From JBFHES01 sp041584015 (lineage in GTDB: Bacteria > Bacteroidota > Bacteroidia > Bacteroidales > M50B96): a stretch of 45,265 bases of DNA. The DNA lies in NCBI GenBank assembly GCA_041584015.1, contig JBFHES010000005.1, forward strand, positions 1 to 45,265. The letters are read 5' to 3'. Positions 24,484-33,236 of this stretch are shown here, in pieces (position 1 is the stretch's first letter; each line of letters starts with the position of its first letter). The notes below the pieces were generated by a model. The model made no database searches, had not been told where the DNA came from, and saw only the letters and a list, made by a program, of their open reading frames with translations. Position numbers and translations under genes: made by a program.

Positions 24484-25716
24484 ATGAATATATCTGTTGT
24501 TATCCCCTTTTTTAATGAATATGAGTCTTTGCCTGAACTTTACGATTGGCTTAAAGATGTTTTAGTGAAAAACCGTTTGACCTACGAAATTATCTTTGTT
24601 GATGATGGAAGTAATGATGATTCCTGGGAATTGGTTGAAGATCTAATTAGGAAAGAAAAATATGTAAAAGGAATCAAGTTCCGTAGAAATCATGGAAAGT
24701 CGGCGGCCTTGCATGTTGCTTTTGAACAAGCCAAAGGTGATGTAATTATTACCATGGATGCCGATATGCAGGATAGCCCGGATGAAATTCCTGGCTTGTA
24801 TAAAATGATTGTGGAAGATGGTTACGATCTTGTTTCAGGATGGAAGAAGAAGCGTTACGATCCGATTATGAAGACTTTGCCAAGTAAGTTTTTTAACCGA
24901 ACTGCAAGAATGGTTTCGGGTATTAAACTACACGATTTTAATTGTGGTTTAAAGTCATATAGAAACAACGTTGTAAAAAGTATTGAAGTGTATGGCGAAA
25001 TGCATCGCTATATACCAATATTGGCTAAGCAAGCAGGCTTTGGTAAAATTGGAGAAAAGGTGGTTGAGCATAGAGCTCGTAAATATGGAGTTACAAAGTT
25101 TGGACTTGACAGATTTGTTAAAGGATTTCTTGATTTGTTGAGCATCCACTTTATTACAAAGTTTGGAAAACGACCAATGCATTTGTTTGGTGCATTGGGA
25201 TCATTCATGTTTATGCTTGGTTTGGGCATCTCTTTATATCTGGGTATTGATAAACTATTTTTTGATACTGAAGCGAAGTTACTTGCGAGCAGAACTGAAT
25301 TTTTTATTGCGCTAGTATCCATGATTATGGGGGTTCAAATGTTTTTAACAGGATTCCTTGGTGAACTTGTTTCAAGAAGTGGTTCCGACAGAAACACCTA
25401 TCATGTTGCAAAAACTATCTTTAGTAATAATGCCAAAATAGATGAGTTTAGAAATAGACAAAAAGAAAATAAGGGTAAGCGTCCACCATTAAAGAGAAGG
25501 CCTCCTGCTAAAAAGCAAGAAACGGTAAAGAAGGAGGTCGTGGCAGATGCTTCTGGTAAGGTACAGCAGAGTAATAATCCTAAACAGCAGTCTAAGCCAA
25601 AGCCAAGGCCAAATCCTCAGAGAAACAAGCCTAAAGTAAACGAAACAAAACCTGCACCTAACAAGCCAAAGGTATCGGATAATAAGACTGAGGCAAATAA
25701 ACTTACTGACAATTAA
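24484..25716 (+). CDS. GT2 glycosyltransferase, dolichyl-phosphate-mannose-synthase type, with basic C-terminal tail
   Basis: 410 residues. The catalytic GT-A domain (1-225) has ISVVIPFFNEYESLPELY, FVDDGSNDDS, the metal-binding MDADMQDSPDE (Asp92-Asp97), and RRNHGKSAALHVAF typical of DPM1/GtrB-like enzymes that load sugars onto polyprenyl phosphate. Two membrane helices follow (about 231-255 and 272-294). Residues about 321-410 are an unusual tail rich in Lys, Pro, Asn and Gln, with NKPKV twice, likely disordered and cytosolic. The enzyme family normally ends soon after the second helix. It is second in a four-gene run of DUF4199 and three GT2 genes. Confidence 0.92.
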   Translation: MNISVVIPFFNEYESLPELYDWLKDVLVKNRLTYEIIFVDDGSNDDSWELVEDLIRKEKYVKGIKFRRNHGKSAALHVAFEQAKGDVIITMDADMQDSPDEIPGLYKMIVEDGYDLVSGWKKKRYDPIMKTLPSKFFNRTARMVSGIKLHDFNCGLKSYRNNVVKSIEVYGEMHRYIPILAKQAGFGKIGEKVVEHRARKYGVTKFGLDRFVKGFLDLLSIHFITKFGKRPMHLFGALGSFMFMLGLGISLYLGIDKLFFDTEAKLLASRTEFFIALVSMIMGVQMFLTGFLGELVSRSGSDRNTYHVAKTIFSNNAKIDEFRNRQKENKGKRPPLKRRPPAKKQETVKKEVVADASGKVQQSNNPKQQSKPKPRPNPQRNKPKVNETKPAPNKPKVSDNKTEANKLTDN

Positions 25717-25753
25717 TTCTATTTCGAAACAACCAAGAGCTTTGGTTTAAGCT

Positions 25754-26755
25754 ATGCAAATGGTCAACATCTCGCTAATTGTTCCGGTATTCAATAGACC
25801 GGATGAAGTTCAGGAATTGCTTGCAAGTCTTGTGTTGCAGTCTAATTCCAATTTTGAGGTTGTAATTGTAGAAGACGGTTCTTCTGATAAGTGTGATCAT
25901 ATTGTTGATGACTATAAGGGGCAACTTAAAATCCAATACTTCTCTAAACCAAATTCAGGTCCTGGTACTACCCGGAATTATGGATGTGAAAGGGCTAGCG
26001 GAAATTATTTTATCTTTCTTGATTCGGATATTATTGTACCTAAAGATTATGTTGCTATTGTATTGACAGAACTCGAAAAAGAATATGTAGATGCTTTTGG
26101 TGGGCCTGACCGTGCACATCCTTCCTTTACAAATTTACAGAAGGCAATCAATTATTCAATGACCTCTATTTTTACCACTGGCGGAATTAGAGGAAGTAAG
26201 AAAGCTGTTGATGTGTTTTATCCCAGAAGTTTTAACATGGGTATCTCGCAAGAAGTTTTTCAGAAAACAGGTGGGTTTTCGGAGATGCGCTTTGGCGAGG
26301 ATTTGGACTTTAGTATGCGCATTATCGAACATGGTTTTAATACGCGTTTATTTATTGATGCTTTTGTGTATCATAAGCGTCGCAATAATTTAAGAACCTT
26401 TTTTAAGCAAATTAATAACAGTGGTATTGCACGGATTAATTTATACAAGCGACACCCGGAAACACTGAAGTTTGTCCATTTTTTTCCTGCATTTTTCACC
26501 ATTGGTATAGCCTTGTTACTGCTACTTGGAGCAATTTTTTCGACACTTTTTTTAGCTCCATTGGCATTGTTAGCTATTTTATTTCTTGTGGATTCCGGCA
26601 TCCGCAACAAAAGCCTTACGGTTGGTCTGCTATCAATAATAACAAGTTTCGAGCAGTTTATTGCATATGGTTCTGGTTTTATAAAGGCCGTCTGGAAACG
26701 ACTTATACTCGGTAAACCAGAGTTTCATCATTTTAAAAAGAATTTCTACAAATAG
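25754..26755 (+). CDS. GT2 family glycosyltransferase with C-terminal membrane helices
   Basis: 333 residues. GT-A domain with ISLIVPVFNRPDEVQELLASL, VIVEDGSSDK, NSGPGTTRNYGCERASG, and the metal-binding FLDSDI. FNMGISQEVFQKTGGFSEMRFGEDLDF is the acceptor-side motif with the conserved GEDLD base. Hydrophobic helices at about 235-280 anchor it to the inner membrane, followed by a basic end. It probably transfers a sugar during synthesis of a surface glycan; donor and acceptor are unknown. 37 bases separate it from the preceding GT2 gene and 9 from the next, so it belongs to the operon. Confidence 0.9.
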   Translation: MQMVNISLIVPVFNRPDEVQELLASLVLQSNSNFEVVIVEDGSSDKCDHIVDDYKGQLKIQYFSKPNSGPGTTRNYGCERASGNYFIFLDSDIIVPKDYVAIVLTELEKEYVDAFGGPDRAHPSFTNLQKAINYSMTSIFTTGGIRGSKKAVDVFYPRSFNMGISQEVFQKTGGFSEMRFGEDLDFSMRIIEHGFNTRLFIDAFVYHKRRNNLRTFFKQINNSGIARINLYKRHPETLKFVHFFPAFFTIGIALLLLLGAIFSTLFLAPLALLAILFLVDSGIRNKSLTVGLLSIITSFEQFIAYGSGFIKAVWKRLILGKPEFHHFKKNFYK

Positions 26756-26764
26756 ATTATCATC

Positions 26765-27682
26765 ATGAAATTGTCTATAATAATATGCACTTATAACCGT
26801 GTATTATTCCTACCCGATGCATTGCTCAGCCTAACTAAACAGACAGTTGATAAGCGTGAGTTTGAGATAATTGTAATTAACAACAATTCAACCGATGCTA
26901 CCGAGCAGGTGTCCTTGCAATTCGAGAAAGACTACCCAGAGTATTCTTTTCAGTATCATATCGAAAAATCACAAGGATTATCATACGCTCGTAATAAAGG
27001 CATTGAGGTAGCTAAGGGCGATTTAATTGCTTTTATAGATGACGATGCGATCGCTGAGCCGGAGTATGTAGCTGAGATTCTAAATGTAGTTGAGAGCTAT
27101 CCGGAAATGGATTCCTTTGGAGGAAAGGTTTTACCAATTTATCCTGATAAGAAAGAACCAGCTTGGATGTCTAAATATATTCAGGGGGTGGTTTCTAAGG
27201 TTGATTATGGAGAGAAGACCGGACCATTCGATAAGAAGAAATATCCGGTAGGCTGTAACATGATTTTCCGGAAAGAGCTTTTCGAAGAGCTAGGCGGTTT
27301 TAATGTTGATTTAAAATACCGAAGCGACGATAAGTTCATCTTCCTTAAATTAAGGGAGCATAACAAGACGATTTTATACGCGCCTAAGATTATTGTTCAC
27401 CATAATATTGATGCATCAAGACTAACCTACGATTTTTTGGTAAAGTTATGTGTGCAGATTGGCGCTACTGAGAAGATTCGCTTAAAAGATAGTGGCTCAG
27501 GTAAATTCATGAAATTTATTGAATATAGCTGGAAAATGAAAGCATCTTTTATATTGGCTTTATACTTCATGTTGAAAGGACATACTATGAAAGCACGCTA
27601 TATTATTATGGTGCGATGGTATATCATGTCAGGCTTTTTTAGCAGCGTTGAGTATATTGAACAGAAGTATGCCAAAAAGTAA
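26765..27682 (+). CDS. GT2 family glycosyltransferase
   Basis: 305 residues. GT-A domain opening with LSIIICTYNRVLFLPDALLSL, then VINNNSTDAT, QGLSYARNKGIEVAKGD, the DXD-like FIDDDAI, and VGCNMIFRKELFEELGGFNVDL with the downstream acidic RSDDKFIF. A short hydrophobic segment at about 252-268 (ASFILALYFMLKG) may associate with the membrane. It is the last gene of the DUF4199/GT2 operon. The specific linkage is unknown. No polysaccharide polymerase, flippase or chain-length protein follows, so this is not a complete capsule locus. Confidence 0.9.
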   Translation: MKLSIIICTYNRVLFLPDALLSLTKQTVDKREFEIIVINNNSTDATEQVSLQFEKDYPEYSFQYHIEKSQGLSYARNKGIEVAKGDLIAFIDDDAIAEPEYVAEILNVVESYPEMDSFGGKVLPIYPDKKEPAWMSKYIQGVVSKVDYGEKTGPFDKKKYPVGCNMIFRKELFEELGGFNVDLKYRSDDKFIFLKLREHNKTILYAPKIIVHHNIDASRLTYDFLVKLCVQIGATEKIRLKDSGSGKFMKFIEYSWKMKASFILALYFMLKGHTMKARYIIMVRWYIMSGFFSSVEYIEQKYAKK

Positions 27683-27715
27683 TTTTCTGCTGGTGGCAGC
27701 TTAATACTAAGCGGC

Positions 27716-28300
27716 CTATTTTGATTTTGGCGTGCTCAGGCTTGGGAATTTTGTTAGAATGAAGCTAAATGTTTTAGCACAAATTACTGCCCAAGTTGTT
27801 CCCCATATAGCTCCTCCAATAATATCTGCCGGAAAATGAACACCTAAATATATTCTGCTATACGATACCAAGCTGGCCCAAAGCAGCAATCCAATTGTCC
27901 AATTCCTGTTTTTAAAGAGCATTAGAAAGAAAACCGCTACACCAAAGGTGTTTGAGGCATGCGATGAAATAAAACCGAATTTGCCACCACATCTTCTTAC
28001 ATTATGAATTAAATCTGTTAAGTCGGGATCGTGGCAAGGGCGTAAGCGTTCAAACACCTCTTTAAATAAATGAACCGAACCCGAATCAGTGGCAAACATT
28101 AATGGAACGACCATTAGCAATGCCACGGAGGCTTGCTTGTAATTATTTTTAAAAAATAACCAGGCAATTATTCCTATATATAATGGTATCCAGGGAGTGG
28201 TCTTCGATACATACCACATGATTGTATCCCATAACTCATTATGAAATCCATTGAAGAACAAAAAGAGTTCTTTGTCAAATGCAATCAACTGCTCAATCAT
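27716..28300 (-). CDS. PAP2-family lipid phosphatase
   Basis: 194-residue integral membrane protein with about five helices. It has the three PAP2 motifs in order: KEVFERLRP (KX6RP), SSHASNTFG (the PSGH-like motif with the catalytic His), and SRIYLGVHFPADIIGG (SRX5HX3D). Activity is most likely dephosphorylation of a lipid such as undecaprenyl pyrophosphate or phosphatidic-acid-type substrates at the outer face of the inner membrane. Its ATG overlaps the rmuC stop by 4 bases (ATGA), so the two are translationally coupled. Undecaprenyl-phosphate recycling would suit the neighbouring glycosyltransferases, an inference from position. Confidence 0.92.
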   Translation of the reverse strand: MIEQLIAFDKELFLFFNGFHNELWDTIMWYVSKTTPWIPLYIGIIAWLFFKNNYKQASVALLMVVPLMFATDSGSVHLFKEVFERLRPCHDPDLTDLIHNVRRCGGKFGFISSHASNTFGVAVFFLMLFKNRNWTIGLLLWASLVSYSRIYLGVHFPADIIGGAIWGTTWAVICAKTFSFILTKFPSLSTPKSK

Positions 28301-29682
28301 AATTCTAGTGAAGTTTCCTGAGTTAAATTAGAAGGTAAGGATTTACTTGCCTTAACTCCAAGCTTTTTAATGTTCTCGGCGCGTGCAATTAAATTACCTT
28401 TACCAGTAGATAGTTTGCTAATTGCATCTAAATATGCTGTTTCAGTAGTTTTAATGCCTTTGTTTACTTTTTCCAGATCGGCAACAAATCCAACAAACTT
28501 GTCGTAAAGTGCGCCACCCTGCCGAGCTATTTCAATGGCATTTTTTGTTTGGTTTTCTTGTTTCCAAATAGATGAGATTGTCATTAATGTTGCAATTAAG
28601 GTCGATGGGCTAACAATAACTATTTTATTCTCCCAGGCAAAATTGAATAATTCCTGATCCTCTTTTACAGCAATACCAAATGAAGACTCAATTGGAATAA
28701 ACAGCAATACATATTCCGGTGCATTTATATCTTTCCCGGTAGGGTATTTTTTATTGCTTAACTCCTTTATATGGTTGCGAACCGAAACAACATGATCTTT
28801 TGCGTAACGCTGTCTTTCCAGATCGTTTTCGGCATTTACATATTGTTCGTATGCGATTAATGAAACCTTCGAATCAATGATGATGTGTTTTTTATCCGGT
28901 AACAATATGACAACATCTGGTTGTATTCTTTTGCCATCATCATTTTCGGTGCTGAACTGAATTTTATATTCTTCATCTTTAATTAGGCCGGAGTTTTCTA
29001 AAATACGTTCCAATACCATCTCGCCCCAGTTACCTTGCTTTTTTACATCACCTTTTAAGGCTTTTGTAAGGTCGGTGGCTTCCTGACTAACGCGCTTGGT
29101 TGATTCATGTAACAAGCGCACCTGGTCCTTTAGCGACGTCCTTTCGCGGGATTCATTAATATATGTTTCTTCAACTCGTTTCTGGAAGTCCTTAATTTTA
29201 TCGCTTAATGGTTGTAAAATCTGATCGATATTTGTTTTGTTCTGCTCAGTGAACTTCTGGCTTTTTTCTTCTAAAATTTGATTTGCCAGATTTTTAAATT
29301 CTGCTTGCAGCTTTTGCTGCGTTTGTTCAATTTCTGTCTTTTGCTCCTTAAGCTTTTCCTCTAAATTTTGCAGAGCAGTATTCCTGGCCGCTAACTGACT
29401 ATTAATGTCAACAATAGTTGATTCCTTATTATGTAATTCCGAAGCAAGTGCATCTATTCGTTTTTCAAAATCAATTTTAAGATCAGCTAAGTTCTTTTCA
29501 TTTATGGCCTGGAGTGCTATATCCTGATCAATGACTGCTTGAAGCTTTATCTTCTCATTTTCATGAGCCGCTGATTCTGTTGTAAAGGTGTTCTTAAGTG
29601 TCGATATTTTACGTAGTTGCACAAAAGCTAAATAAAAGCCAACAAGCGTACTTGCAAAGAGTGCATAGGTAATTATTTCCAT
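28297..29682 (-). CDS. rmuC: DNA recombination protein RmuC
   Basis: 461 residues from the ATG at 29682. A longer frame exists to 29733, but its extra residues are low-complexity and precede the natural membrane-anchor start MEIITYALFASTLVGFYL. After the N-terminal helix comes a long coiled coil (about 25-170). The RmuC domain (about 190-420) has GNWGEMVLERILENSGL and IQPDVVILLPDKKHIIIDSKVSL, the predicted PD-(D/E)XK nuclease core. RmuC limits inversion/rearrangement at short repeats in E. coli and is conserved widely. It heads a two-gene operon with the PAP2 phosphatase. Confidence 0.93.
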   Translation of the reverse strand: MEIITYALFASTLVGFYLAFVQLRKISTLKNTFTTESAAHENEKIKLQAVIDQDIALQAINEKNLADLKIDFEKRIDALASELHNKESTIVDINSQLAARNTALQNLEEKLKEQKTEIEQTQQKLQAEFKNLANQILEEKSQKFTEQNKTNIDQILQPLSDKIKDFQKRVEETYINESRERTSLKDQVRLLHESTKRVSQEATDLTKALKGDVKKQGNWGEMVLERILENSGLIKDEEYKIQFSTENDDGKRIQPDVVILLPDKKHIIIDSKVSLIAYEQYVNAENDLERQRYAKDHVVSVRNHIKELSNKKYPTGKDINAPEYVLLFIPIESSFGIAVKEDQELFNFAWENKIVIVSPSTLIATLMTISSIWKQENQTKNAIEIARQGGALYDKFVGFVADLEKVNKGIKTTETAYLDAISKLSTGKGNLIARAENIKKLGVKASKSLPSNLTQETSLEL

Positions 29683-29780
29683 TGGGGTATTTTTTTTACA
29701 AAATAAGTAATTATTCTTGTTTGTATGGTGCACACCATTATAAACTCTTTCATCATATAAAAGCCCTCATAAATATTACG

Positions 29781-29788
29781 TATTTTCG
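29781..29788 (+). promoter_or_regulatory. Putative -7 element of the outer-membrane protein/murB operon
   Basis: TATTTTCG matches TAnnTTTG at seven of eight positions and ends 23 bases before the ATG at 29812. Confidence 0.4.
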
Positions 29789-29811
29789 CGTGTTATTAAT
29801 TACCATACACT

Positions 29812-30756
29812 ATGCTCAGGTTTTTTACAATCATAATTATTTTGTCAGGATGTAGTATTTCGTCGAATGCACAGTTCCAATTTTGGAATGATCTGGTAGG
29901 ATGGGATGGGCATACAAATTATGTCTCGTATTATATTATGTCTCCGGATTTTTTTGGTCCAAATGCCTTACCGGTTCCTGAGCTTAAAAATGGATTGGTT
30001 TCTGAGAAATCGTATTTTGAGATATTGGGGCAAAATCATATGGGAGATGGTGATCAGACAAGTAATTTGTTTGCCCGGTTCTATGCCTCTTTTGATGATA
30101 AAATAGGAGTAGAGGTATTTATGGTTCCTGTTGAATATTATAAGCTTTCTGATGAAACACGCGATGAACGGATGTGTCGATCGTTGGATGCAGAAGGGTA
30201 TACGGTTGGTGATGTTTACTTTGGAACAACCATACAGTTAGTTAAAGATCATGAAAATTGGATGGATGTTACACTTAGCATGTATGGCAGAACTACATCA
30301 GGAGGCGAATTGCTGGATGCCAGGTATACCGATACGCCCGGCTATTATTTTGATTTAACATTTGGCAATGATTTTAGGGCTAATCCTGCTTTTGTCGATA
30401 AATTAAGATGGTACGGTAGCATAGGTTTTTACAATTGGCAAACTAACATGCCACGTTATTTGCAGAATGATGCGCCTATTCTCGGTATGGGCTTGCAAGT
30501 TAATAAAGCTGCTCTTCAAATTGATGCACAGTTAACCGGCTATATAGGCTACATAAGTTCCAAACATTTTGTACAAGTACCTACTGCTAAAAATCCGTAT
30601 GAATATGATGGTGATATTCCGGTTGTGTTTCGGCTTAATACAGTGTATTTGCGAGAACACCTAAACTGGAAGTTATCATATCAGGCTGGTCTGAATGATT
30701 TCAGCTATCATACCGTAAGCTTTGGCATTCAAAAATATATAAATGCACCAAACTAA
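29812..30756 (+). CDS. Probable outer-membrane beta-barrel protein
   Basis: 314 residues with an N-terminal signal (about 1-20). Two readings exist: cleavage after SNA before QFQF by signal peptidase I, or lipid attachment at Cys14 in ILSGC. The short hydrophobic core and NAQF favour the first, but I cannot decide. The remainder alternates aromatic and polar residues, with strands such as NLFARFYASFDDKIGVEVFMVPVEY, LRWYGSIGFYNWQ, ILGMGLQVNKAALQIDAQLTGYIGY and a last strand FSYHTVSFGIQKYI, typical of a barrel of 12 or more strands. No family name is recognised. It shares one base with the murB start (TAATG). Confidence 0.7.
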   Translation: MLRFFTIIIILSGCSISSNAQFQFWNDLVGWDGHTNYVSYYIMSPDFFGPNALPVPELKNGLVSEKSYFEILGQNHMGDGDQTSNLFARFYASFDDKIGVEVFMVPVEYYKLSDETRDERMCRSLDAEGYTVGDVYFGTTIQLVKDHENWMDVTLSMYGRTTSGGELLDARYTDTPGYYFDLTFGNDFRANPAFVDKLRWYGSIGFYNWQTNMPRYLQNDAPILGMGLQVNKAALQIDAQLTGYIGYISSKHFVQVPTAKNPYEYDGDIPVVFRLNTVYLREHLNWKLSYQAGLNDFSYHTVSFGIQKYINAPN

Positions 30757-31781
30757 TGCTTAATAAATTACAATCCAATTATCAACTTCAGAAGCTAAAT
30801 ACGTTTAATTTAAAATCAAAGGCTCGATATTTTATTGCCTACGACAATCTAGATGCATTGCAGGAACATTGCTCAACAATTGAGTATGTTAAGTTGCCAA
30901 AACTGGTCTTGGGTAGCGGAAGTAATTTGCTCCTAGCCGGTGATTATAATGGATTAGTTCTTTGTCCGCAAATGAAGGGTGTTGAAATTATTGAGGAGAA
31001 TGAAGCTGATCTATTAGTGATGGTAGGTGCTGGTGTTGATTGGGACGACTTTGTTAAATGGAGCGTTGATCGTGAATTGTATGGTATTGAAAATTTGTCA
31101 TACATACCTGGCAATGTGGGAGCATCTCCAATTCAGAATATTGGTGCCTATGGTATGGAAGTGATGGATGTAATTGAGCAGGTGGATGGTGTTTATATCG
31201 AAGACTTTAGTCATGCAACTTTTAAAAATGCCGATTGTAATTTTAGCTATCGAAACAGTATTTTTAAAAATAAATTACGCAACAAGTTCATTGTTCACCA
31301 TGTTACTTACCGATTGAGCAAAGCGTCTGAGCTGATTACAAATTATGGGAATGTTAAAGCTGAGCTTGATAAATATGCTAAACACAACTTGCACAATATT
31401 AGAGAAGTAATAACGGATATTAGAAAAAGTAAATTACCGGAACCAGAAGAATTGCCGAATGCGGGTAGTTTTTTTAAGAATCCGATTGTTAGCAATCAGG
31501 TGGTTTCAGAGTTGTTAGTTGAATTTCCCACTGCACCTGTTTATAAAGTCTCTGCTGAAACAGCTAAGTTAGCAGCTGGTTGGCTAATAGATCAATGTGG
31601 CTGGAAAGGTAAACGGGTAGGAGATGCAGGTGTGCATAAGCACCAGGCTTTGGTGCTGGTTAATTATGGAGCAGCCACAGGTAATGATCTTCTCCGTCTT
31701 GCCGAAGAGATCATTGCATCTGTTTATAGCAAATTTAAAGTGAAGCTTGAAACTGAAGTGAATATTATTCAGTCAATTTAA
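30756..31781 (+). CDS. murB: UDP-N-acetylenolpyruvoylglucosamine reductase, type I
   Basis: 341-residue cytoplasmic flavoenzyme, second committed step of peptidoglycan precursor synthesis, reducing UDP-GlcNAc-enolpyruvate with NADPH. The FAD-binding part has LVLGSGSNLLLAGDYNGLV and YIPGNVGASPIQNIGAYGME. The Arg-bearing YRNSIFKNKL, the catalytic Ser in NAGSFFKNP and the C-terminal Glu in LETEVNII are all present. The extended GVHKHQALVLVN region marks the type I (E. coli-like) enzyme. The start shares one base with the stop of the upstream barrel gene. Its own stop abuts the stop of the convergent kinase-like gene, with no space between. Confidence 0.96.
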   Translation: MLNKLQSNYQLQKLNTFNLKSKARYFIAYDNLDALQEHCSTIEYVKLPKLVLGSGSNLLLAGDYNGLVLCPQMKGVEIIEENEADLLVMVGAGVDWDDFVKWSVDRELYGIENLSYIPGNVGASPIQNIGAYGMEVMDVIEQVDGVYIEDFSHATFKNADCNFSYRNSIFKNKLRNKFIVHHVTYRLSKASELITNYGNVKAELDKYAKHNLHNIREVITDIRKSKLPEPEELPNAGSFFKNPIVSNQVVSELLVEFPTAPVYKVSAETAKLAAGWLIDQCGWKGKRVGDAGVHKHQALVLVNYGAATGNDLLRLAEEIIASVYSKFKVKLETEVNIIQSI

Positions 31782-32954
31782 TTAAAGGTTCACAAACTCA
31801 ACATCGGCAACAAACGAATGTACATCATTTGCAACTAGTGGGTATAGCTTCCCATTAAGATGCTCTACAATATCCTGACATAATTTCAGCTTAAAGGCTG
31901 CAAATGGATAGACCTCCGAGTAAAGTGAGAAAAAGTTGAAAGCATCTTTTATTTCATTCGATGGGAAACCTATACCACTGTCTTCAATAGCAATTCTTAG
32001 TTTCAAGGTTTGATGTTGAGATTCTTGCACCGAAATGGCCAGGTTAATTTTACCACCTTCATTGTCGAGTAGCGGGTTGCTTATTTGAACAACATTTAGT
32101 GCATTCTCCAGTAATGAACAAAGCAAGTCTTCAACAACTTGAGCATTACCTACCAGGTTTGTAGGGATGTTGTTATCGAGTTTGTAAAATAAATTAATAC
32201 CGAATAGTTGAGCACGTAATGAATATTTCTCAATCACTTTATTCAGTATGTTCTCAAAATTAAAATCTGCCGTACGCAGCGACTTGGGATTTTCGGTGAT
32301 GGTTTTAAACACCTTGTAGTCGTTTAATAAAAGTGAAAAATTCTGTGCTGCTTCATTTATGTCATCCAGCGGTTGAGCATGTTCCGAGTCAGCCCCTGAA
32401 AACGAGAGCATTTCTGAAAATTCCAAAAATGACTTTATCGGCAAAAACAGGTCATTCCCCATTTTGCTTAGAAAGTTTTTATGATCGCGTCCAGCAAGTT
32501 TTGCCTTGTTTATTTCTAGTTCAATATCATTGTTAAAACTGGTTCGATAGCTAATCCTTGCTTCAACTGTATCAATAGCATTTAGTTTAGATGAGAATTG
32601 CTTCATCTTGTTTTTAATAATGGTATGCTTTAACTCAAGCTCGTCGCGCACCGATTCAAAGCTGGATTCGTGTGGCATGGTATTTTGGAATGCATCAATT
32701 TGCTGTCGAACTGTATCTTTAATTTGACCAATTCCAGCTCCCATAACTTCTTCGTCCATGGTGTCCCATAGCTGCAAAATATTACTGACTAATTGGCGGA
32801 ATTCTTTAACAATTCCGTTAAAGTAGAAACGAATAAATCCGTAATCGTCTACGCATCTCTCCCAGTTCTGTATGAGCTCATCCGTTTTGTTTTTAAGGAT
32901 AAGTAAGTCATTACTTCCTGATTTTTCGTTGTTTATGTCGTTGCCTTGTTGCAT
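31782..32954 (-). CDS. Degenerate histidine-kinase-like protein (probable pseudokinase)
   Basis: 390 residues, soluble, no membrane helix. Residues about 1-155 are helical with no recognised sensor domain. Residues about 158-215 align with HisKA: HKNFLSKMGNDLFLPIKSFLEF corresponds to FLANMSHEIRTPLNGIIGF, but the phosphoacceptor His is Asn167 (codon 32454-32456), and Glu is Asp168. HATPase_c (about 230-390) keeps the N box (LLENALN, Asn284) and the G1 box DSGIGFP (Asp325), but the G2 box GTGLGL is replaced by AFKLKL at about 353-358. It could therefore bind a nucleotide weakly but should not autophosphorylate at His. A role as scaffold or allosteric partner of another kinase is an inference. 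It is an apparently intact 390-codon frame, so a pseudogene is unlikely. Confidence 0.8.
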   Translation of the reverse strand: MQQGNDINNEKSGSNDLLILKNKTDELIQNWERCVDDYGFIRFYFNGIVKEFRQLVSNILQLWDTMDEEVMGAGIGQIKDTVRQQIDAFQNTMPHESSFESVRDELELKHTIIKNKMKQFSSKLNAIDTVEARISYRTSFNNDIELEINKAKLAGRDHKNFLSKMGNDLFLPIKSFLEFSEMLSFSGADSEHAQPLDDINEAAQNFSLLLNDYKVFKTITENPKSLRTADFNFENILNKVIEKYSLRAQLFGINLFYKLDNNIPTNLVGNAQVVEDLLCSLLENALNVVQISNPLLDNEGGKINLAISVQESQHQTLKLRIAIEDSGIGFPSNEIKDAFNFFSLYSEVYPFAAFKLKLCQDIVEHLNGKLYPLVANDVHSFVADVEFVNL

Positions 32955-33115
32955 CTTTTTCTCTAATTATACACAAAAATAAATATACCATTTTTGAATT
33001 CAATAATGGTGTTAACAAAAACCGGACTATTCTTAATCACGCAGGCTATTCACAGCTTGTTGATATGATTTGAAATGTTATGATTTTCAACATATTTTAA
33101 ACGCGATTATTTTCC

Positions 33116-33123
33116 TACTTTCG
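33116..33123 (+). promoter_or_regulatory. Putative -7 element of gcvP
   Basis: TACTTTCG matches TAnnTTTG at seven of eight positions and would give a leader of about 80-105 bases. Confidence 0.35.
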
Positions 33124-33132
33124 CACGCGTAT

Positions 33133-33172
33133 ATAAAAGATAAATGCCTTTTTTATGCCATGTATCTTTTAT
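33133..33172 (+). promoter_or_regulatory. Hairpin in the gcvP leader
   Basis: ATAAAAGATA (33133-33142) and TATCTTTTAT (33163-33172) form a perfect 10-bp, AT-rich stem. The 20-base loop contains ATGCC twice, six bases apart. Position between the putative promoter and gcvP makes a leader structure possible. It does not resemble the glycine riboswitch. Confidence 0.4.
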
Positions 33173-33236
33173 GTATGTAAAGTTTAATTCAAAGAATAAA
33201 CCATAATAAATGATACCAAATTGTAAACCTACCGCA

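Noticed and set aside
29683..29733. 17-residue N-terminal extension of RmuC
   Set aside because: Low-complexity residues before the natural membrane-anchor Met, and overlapping a small palindrome (ATGGTG/CACCAT at 29725-29738) in the promoter region.
32955..33236. Glycine riboswitch before gcvP
   Set aside because: The conserved aptamer cores are not visible; only an AT-rich hairpin is present.
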